From assembly GCA_035363095.1 (NCBI GenBank), contig DAOSEK010000002.1:62001-126000 (forward strand): 64,000 bases of DNA, written 5' to 3'. Source of the stretch: DAOSEK01 sp035363095 (GTDB lineage: Archaea > Nanobdellota > Nanobdellia > Woesearchaeales > UBA119). Positions 60,414-64,000 of the stretch are shown piece after piece (position 1 is the first letter of the stretch; each line of letters starts with the position of its first letter). The notes below the pieces were generated by a model that worked only from the letters and a program-made list of their open reading frames with translations, was not told the DNA's origin and made no database searches. The position numbers and the translations under genes are program-made.

Positions 60414-63400
60414 ATGGAAAAAAATAAAACTGAATTTGGAAATTTAAGGTTGTTTGTATTTGCACTACTGGTAATAACAGTTGGTCTTGGACTATCAACA
60501 AGTGTCTTTGCATCAGAAGTATGTCAAGAAGACATAATGTGTTATGATGAGAATGAATGTACGTTTGATTCCTGTAATTTCTTGATTCCTGAATTATCTT
60601 ATGGAGAATGTTCTTATGAGGTTCTTCCTGATGGAACATCTTGTATGGGTGATGGCACCTGTAATGCGGGCGTATGTATAACACCAATGCATCCATTTGT
60701 TTGGACTGATAAAGCAAATTACGAAAGTGATGAAACAGTTCACATTTATGGTATGCAATTTGATTATGATTCTGTTGATATCAGAATTACAATTCCCTCA
60801 AACCCTATTTCTTATGACTGGATTTATGATGTTACCGTTTCCTCTCAAAATAATTTCCAAACAGAATACTTACTTATTGATGGAATCGTTGATCACTATA
60901 ATATAGATGTTTATGAATCAGGAAAGCATGATGTTATTTTAGCTTCAACTTCTTTTTATGATGATCCTTCAATCAAAACAGCACTATTTTACCTAAATGG
61001 AGATTCATATGTAAATCAATTTAATCCCTCTACTAATTTCGGCTCTAGTGCTTTTCTGAATGTGAATGATAGAACGTTACGAACACGAAGGGCATATCTA
61101 GAGTTTAACCTATCAAATGCCACTTCAGTAATTCCAGCAGGTGCAACTATTATCGGTGCCAATATGAACCTTAGACTAACACAAACAGTTGCAAATTCAA
61201 ATACTTTGTTATCTGTTCATAGAATTGCTGGTAGTTGGAGTGAATCTGGAATAACTTGGTATAACAGACCAACTTATTATTCAGCTAATACTGTCCAACT
61301 CACAGTTGATAACACACCAACACCAAGGACTGTATCTTTTAATGTAACACCTGATTTTTTATTATTTTATAATGGGACAACAAACAGAGGATGGGTAATT
61401 AAGCACGCTTCTGAAGGTGAAAGCAGTTCAAGTGAAAGAATATTTTGTTCAAAAGAATCTCCTGATATGTGTGCTCCTGTTTTAGAGGTTCAATATCAAT
61501 TGCCACTTACCTGCACAGATCACTCTAATATAACCTCATGTCAAGCAGATTCAAATTGTAAATGGTGTGCTGATTGTAACACATATTTCATTTTTAATGG
61601 TCAAAGCCAATGCATAGATATAGATGATACTTGTTCTTATAATGGCTGTAATATCCAAACCTGTGGTGCACAGTGCGAACAAGATTTGGATTGTGCTGAT
61701 AAGTGTGTTGGCAATACTTTATACACCTCAGGAACCTGTGGACTAACCACATGTGATTGCAGTTACTCTTCAACATTTAACTGTGATAGCTTAGATGGTT
61801 ACTATAACACAACAGATGTAACCAATCAAAGTTTCAGTGAATGCCAATGGAGACTAAGAGTAGTCCAAGAACAAAGAGATTATTACTGTACATCTCAAGG
61901 ATGTGATTATTCATTAACAGGAAATACTCAATATGCATATGGTCCACTTACAAACAAAGAAGATGGAACCCAATGCAATGATGGAAATCTTTGCACTGAA
62001 GGAGATGTATGCGCTTCTGGAGTTTGCGTAGGTACAGCAAAAGATTGTTCAGCAAATGACATAACAGGAATTGCAACCTGCAATAACAATCCAGATAACA
62101 TACAATACACTTGGGATTATAGAGCTGAGTTTACCTCAACATGCAACCCACAAGATGGTGTTTGTAGCCAAGGCGACTCAACAATAAATCATGAATGTAG
62201 TATTGATGATTGTGATGCAGAGTGCGAACAAGATTCTGATTGCGGATTTCCTAAAATAGAAGATGATTATTGTCTTTATGATGGAGAATGCTCTGGCTGT
62301 TTATGCAAATCAGAAAGTGCGTATTGCCCAACTCCTGGAACAGTAAAAGAGGAAGTATGTTATTTTGGTGAAAGATCATGTACTCAAAATGGTTGTACAA
62401 TAGAATCATTAGATATGGGTTGCAGGAATTATTGTAATTCAACAAATGGTCCTAAAGATACAACAGGACCTATAACCTCTAATCTGGTTGTCGTTCCAAA
62501 TCCCTCATCTTGGATGATAGGTTATGTAAATATAACCGCCTTAGAAACAGAGGATTGCACAGATGTGATAGATGCTGAATATTTCTTCGACCCAAATGAT
62601 TTAGTGGGTTGCAGTGATGTCTTACCCGGAAGTGGCCAACCACTTCTTGCGTTTGATGGAAGTTATGATTCTACACAAGAAGCAGTTTTCCAAAATTTTG
62701 CACCATTAGTGAAGTATTTTGGTGGAATATTCTATCCACTTAGCGATGGGGCTCACACATTGTGTGTCAGAGGAAAAAATCAGGATGGATTTTGGGGAGC
62801 ATGCAAGTGTGTTCCTATAGACATTGATTTAAATCCACCTGAATCACATGAAACCTCATTAAACGGTATAATTAACGCTACAGAATTATTAGTCTGCGGA
62901 GAAAACCCAACACTAAGACATAAGGCTTGTGACACTGAATCCTTTATCCAGCTTGCAGAATACTTTGTAAGACCTACAAACGATTTTAGTGATGCTGTTA
63001 ATTGGCAAGGAATATACATGGACCCAGTAGATGGTTCTTATAATGACAACTTTTGCGAAGAAACAATTGCAATAATAGATATATCAGACCTTCCAGAAGG
63101 AACAAATTATGTAAAAGCTCATGCAAAAGATACAGTAGAAAACTGGTTTAAGCTAACATCAGTTCCAGCACTATCTTTCATAAAGGATACAACTGCACCT
63201 GATACAACTAAAGAACTAATTCCTTATGAGCAAAGAATTGTTGAGTGTGATTTAGAAGAGTTTGGTGGCTTTGATATAACTAATGGATGTTATTATGTAA
63301 CTCAAGGCACTCAAATAACCCTTAGCGCAATTGATCCAGACCCTCAAGGTACTAACGAATTTGCTGGAGATGTAAAGATAAAATACATTGTATGGTGGAA

Positions 63401-64000
63401 ATTAGAAGAAGATGATAATTGGGTAAAAGATCAGGAGGGAGAAAGCAATATTGATACTCCAATTACAATTACTCTTAACAAAGATTCCTATCATATGATA
63501 GAATATTGGTCCGTTGATGCTTGCGGAAACGAAGAGGAACATCACTTTGAATTGGATATTGTTGATACAAAATCACCAATCTCAGAAAAGATTGTTGGTG
63601 ATCCAAAGGTAGCTGGTGGACAACATGAAATAGACACTTTTTATGATGGAGTTGCACCAACTGATGGAGTATATTATGTAACACAGCAAACACCAATAAC
63701 AATAACATGTACAGATCAAGAGCCTCATCCGGTAAATGATGTATCTATATATTATAGGTACTACTTATACGGAGAAGAAGTGCCAGAATTTACAAAAGAG
63801 GATTCTCAAGTATCATTTACCTATGACGAAGACTCTGCACACGTTCTTGAATGGTATTGTGTTGATGCACTTGGAAATGCAGAAAACAAGCGAGTTGAAT
63901 ACGATATCGTAGATACTTTGCATCCACTCTCTTCAAAAACAGTAGGCGAGCCTAAAGTTCCATGTACAGGTGTTGATTCCTATGAAACAATTACTATATT
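60414..64000 (+). CDS. Giant secreted Cys-rich surface protein (5' part, runs off the window)
   Basis: The frame opens at ATG-60414 and has no stop to the window end (1195 codons visible). A signal peptide (LRLFVFALLVITVGLGLSTSVFA-SEV) is followed by Cys-rich segments, a DNRLRE-type domain at ~residues 195-360 (YLNGDSYVNQFNPSTNFGSS; RRAYLEFNLSNAT; ITWYNRP; GWVIKHASEG), long Cys-rich stretches with repeated AxCEQDxDC motifs (QCEQDLDC, ECEQDSDC), then beta-rich repeats of ~110 residues beginning IVGDPKVAGG / TVGEPKVPC. It is probably a cell-surface adhesin or S-layer-associated protein. A GAGGG ribosome-binding site lies ~9 bases upstream. Many short ORFs on the other strand are shadows. Confidence 0.85.
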   Translation, partial: MEKNKTEFGNLRLFVFALLVITVGLGLSTSVFASEVCQEDIMCYDENECTFDSCNFLIPELSYGECSYEVLPDGTSCMGDGTCNAGVCITPMHPFVWTDKANYESDETVHIYGMQFDYDSVDIRITIPSNPISYDWIYDVTVSSQNNFQTEYLLIDGIVDHYNIDVYESGKHDVILASTSFYDDPSIKTALFYLNGDSYVNQFNPSTNFGSSAFLNVNDRTLRTRRAYLEFNLSNATSVIPAGATIIGANMNLRLTQTVANSNTLLSVHRIAGSWSESGITWYNRPTYYSANTVQLTVDNTPTPRTVSFNVTPDFLLFYNGTTNRGWVIKHASEGESSSSERIFCSKESPDMCAPVLEVQYQLPLTCTDHSNITSCQADSNCKWCADCNTYFIFNGQSQCIDIDDTCSYNGCNIQTCGAQCEQDLDCADKCVGNTLYTSGTCGLTTCDCSYSSTFNCDSLDGYYNTTDVTNQSFSECQWRLRVVQEQRDYYCTSQGCDYSLTGNTQYAYGPLTNKEDGTQCNDGNLCTEGDVCASGVCVGTAKDCSANDITGIATCNNNPDNIQYTWDYRAEFTSTCNPQDGVCSQGDSTINHECSIDDCDAECEQDSDCGFPKIEDDYCLYDGECSGCLCKSESAYCPTPGTVKEEVCYFGERSCTQNGCTIESLDMGCRNYCNSTNGPKDTTGPITSNLVVVPNPSSWMIGYVNITALETEDCTDVIDAEYFFDPNDLVGCSDVLPGSGQPLLAFDGSYDSTQEAVFQNFAPLVKYFGGIFYPLSDGAHTLCVRGKNQDGFWGACKCVPIDIDLNPPESHETSLNGIINATELLVCGENPTLRHKACDTESFIQLAEYFVRPTNDFSDAVNWQGIYMDPVDGSYNDNFCEETIAIIDISDLPEGTNYVKAHAKDTVENWFKLTSVPALSFIKDTTAPDTTKELIPYEQRIVECDLEEFGGFDITNGCYYVTQGTQITLSAIDPDPQGTNEFAGDVKIKYIVWWKLEEDDNWVKDQEGESNIDTPITITLNKDSYHMIEYWSVDACGNEEEHHFELDIVDTKSPISEKIVGDPKVAGGQHEIDTFYDGVAPTDGVYYVTQQTPITITCTDQEPHPVNDVSIYYRYYLYGEEVPEFTKEDSQVSFTYDEDSAHVLEWYCVDALGNAENKRVEYDIVDTLHPLSSKTVGEPKVPCTGVDSYETITI

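Noticed and set aside
60358..63708. Several minus-strand ORFs of 60-119 codons
   Set aside because: They are antisense shadows of the long open plus-strand frame 60414-64000, whose codon pattern and domains are convincing.

Overview
The window is a strongly AT-rich piece of an archaeal chromosome. Archaeal hallmarks are the SecF-SecD pair, an archaeal-type tyrosyl-tRNA synthetase, Kae1, the D-aminoacyl-tRNA deacylase DtdA, a tandem Lrp/AsnC regulator, TATA-like boxes about 25-27 bases before starts with little or no leader, a tRNA with a canonical 37/38 intron, and two origin-recognition-box-like repeats. Small split proteins (an NFACT-R-only protein, tiny zinc-ribbon proteins) and secreted proteins carrying an N-terminal ITGAVVG-like segment suggest a DPANN lineage such as Woesearchaeota or Pacearchaeota. 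That placement is inference. Two runs of about 100 N at 47.6 and 59.9 kb are assembly gaps, and both lie inside 13-bp tandem repeats.

Region 1 (1-9.1 kb) is a worn defence island. It holds a frameshifted DUF4411 gene, a stub of a probable helicase, a RadC-family gene, a Bro-N gene and a type I restriction-modification operon on the minus strand. The operon runs RHH regulator, hsdR, KilA-N, then an hsdM-hsdS fusion, followed by DUF6155 and a tiny Cys protein. Scars of a second radC and a second hsdMS copy show earlier rearrangement.

Region 2 (9.4-15.7 kb) is the most unusual part. A 5.6-kb cassette is bounded by 47-bp direct repeats, with an integrase remnant just outside the left repeat. Inside are a macro-domain protein, an unrecognised protein and an AAA+ ATPase on the minus strand. 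Divergent to these are a CARF-HTH (Csa3-like) protein and a PD-(D/E)XK nuclease-like protein on the plus strand. A 13-bp inverted repeat sits in the shared promoter region. No CRISPR array or cas gene is visible, so this may be a CRISPR-independent sensor/effector system. It is followed by a broken HsdS/Bro chimera and a HEPN-MNT toxin-antitoxin pair with a double operator.

Region 3 (17.4-60 kb) is core genome: MscL, DUF2207, TyrRS, glycosyltransferases, Kae1, an ABC exporter, an Fe-S assembly operon (regulator, IscS, IscU fusion, MIP18), tRNA-CAU with a 98-nt intron, an RsuA-type pseudouridine synthase, a YgiQ-type radical SAM protein, a probable replication origin at 36.8-37.1 kb, DtdA, SecFD, LemA/HtpX, NFACT-R, ArgS and a double-domain thymidine kinase. 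From 23 kb onwards the intergenic spaces carry a dispersed, highly structured repeat (six main copies plus two partial ones) whose arms could pair in alternative or pseudoknotted ways.

Region 4 (60.4 kb to the end) is the first ~1195 codons of a giant secreted Cys-rich surface protein that runs off the window.
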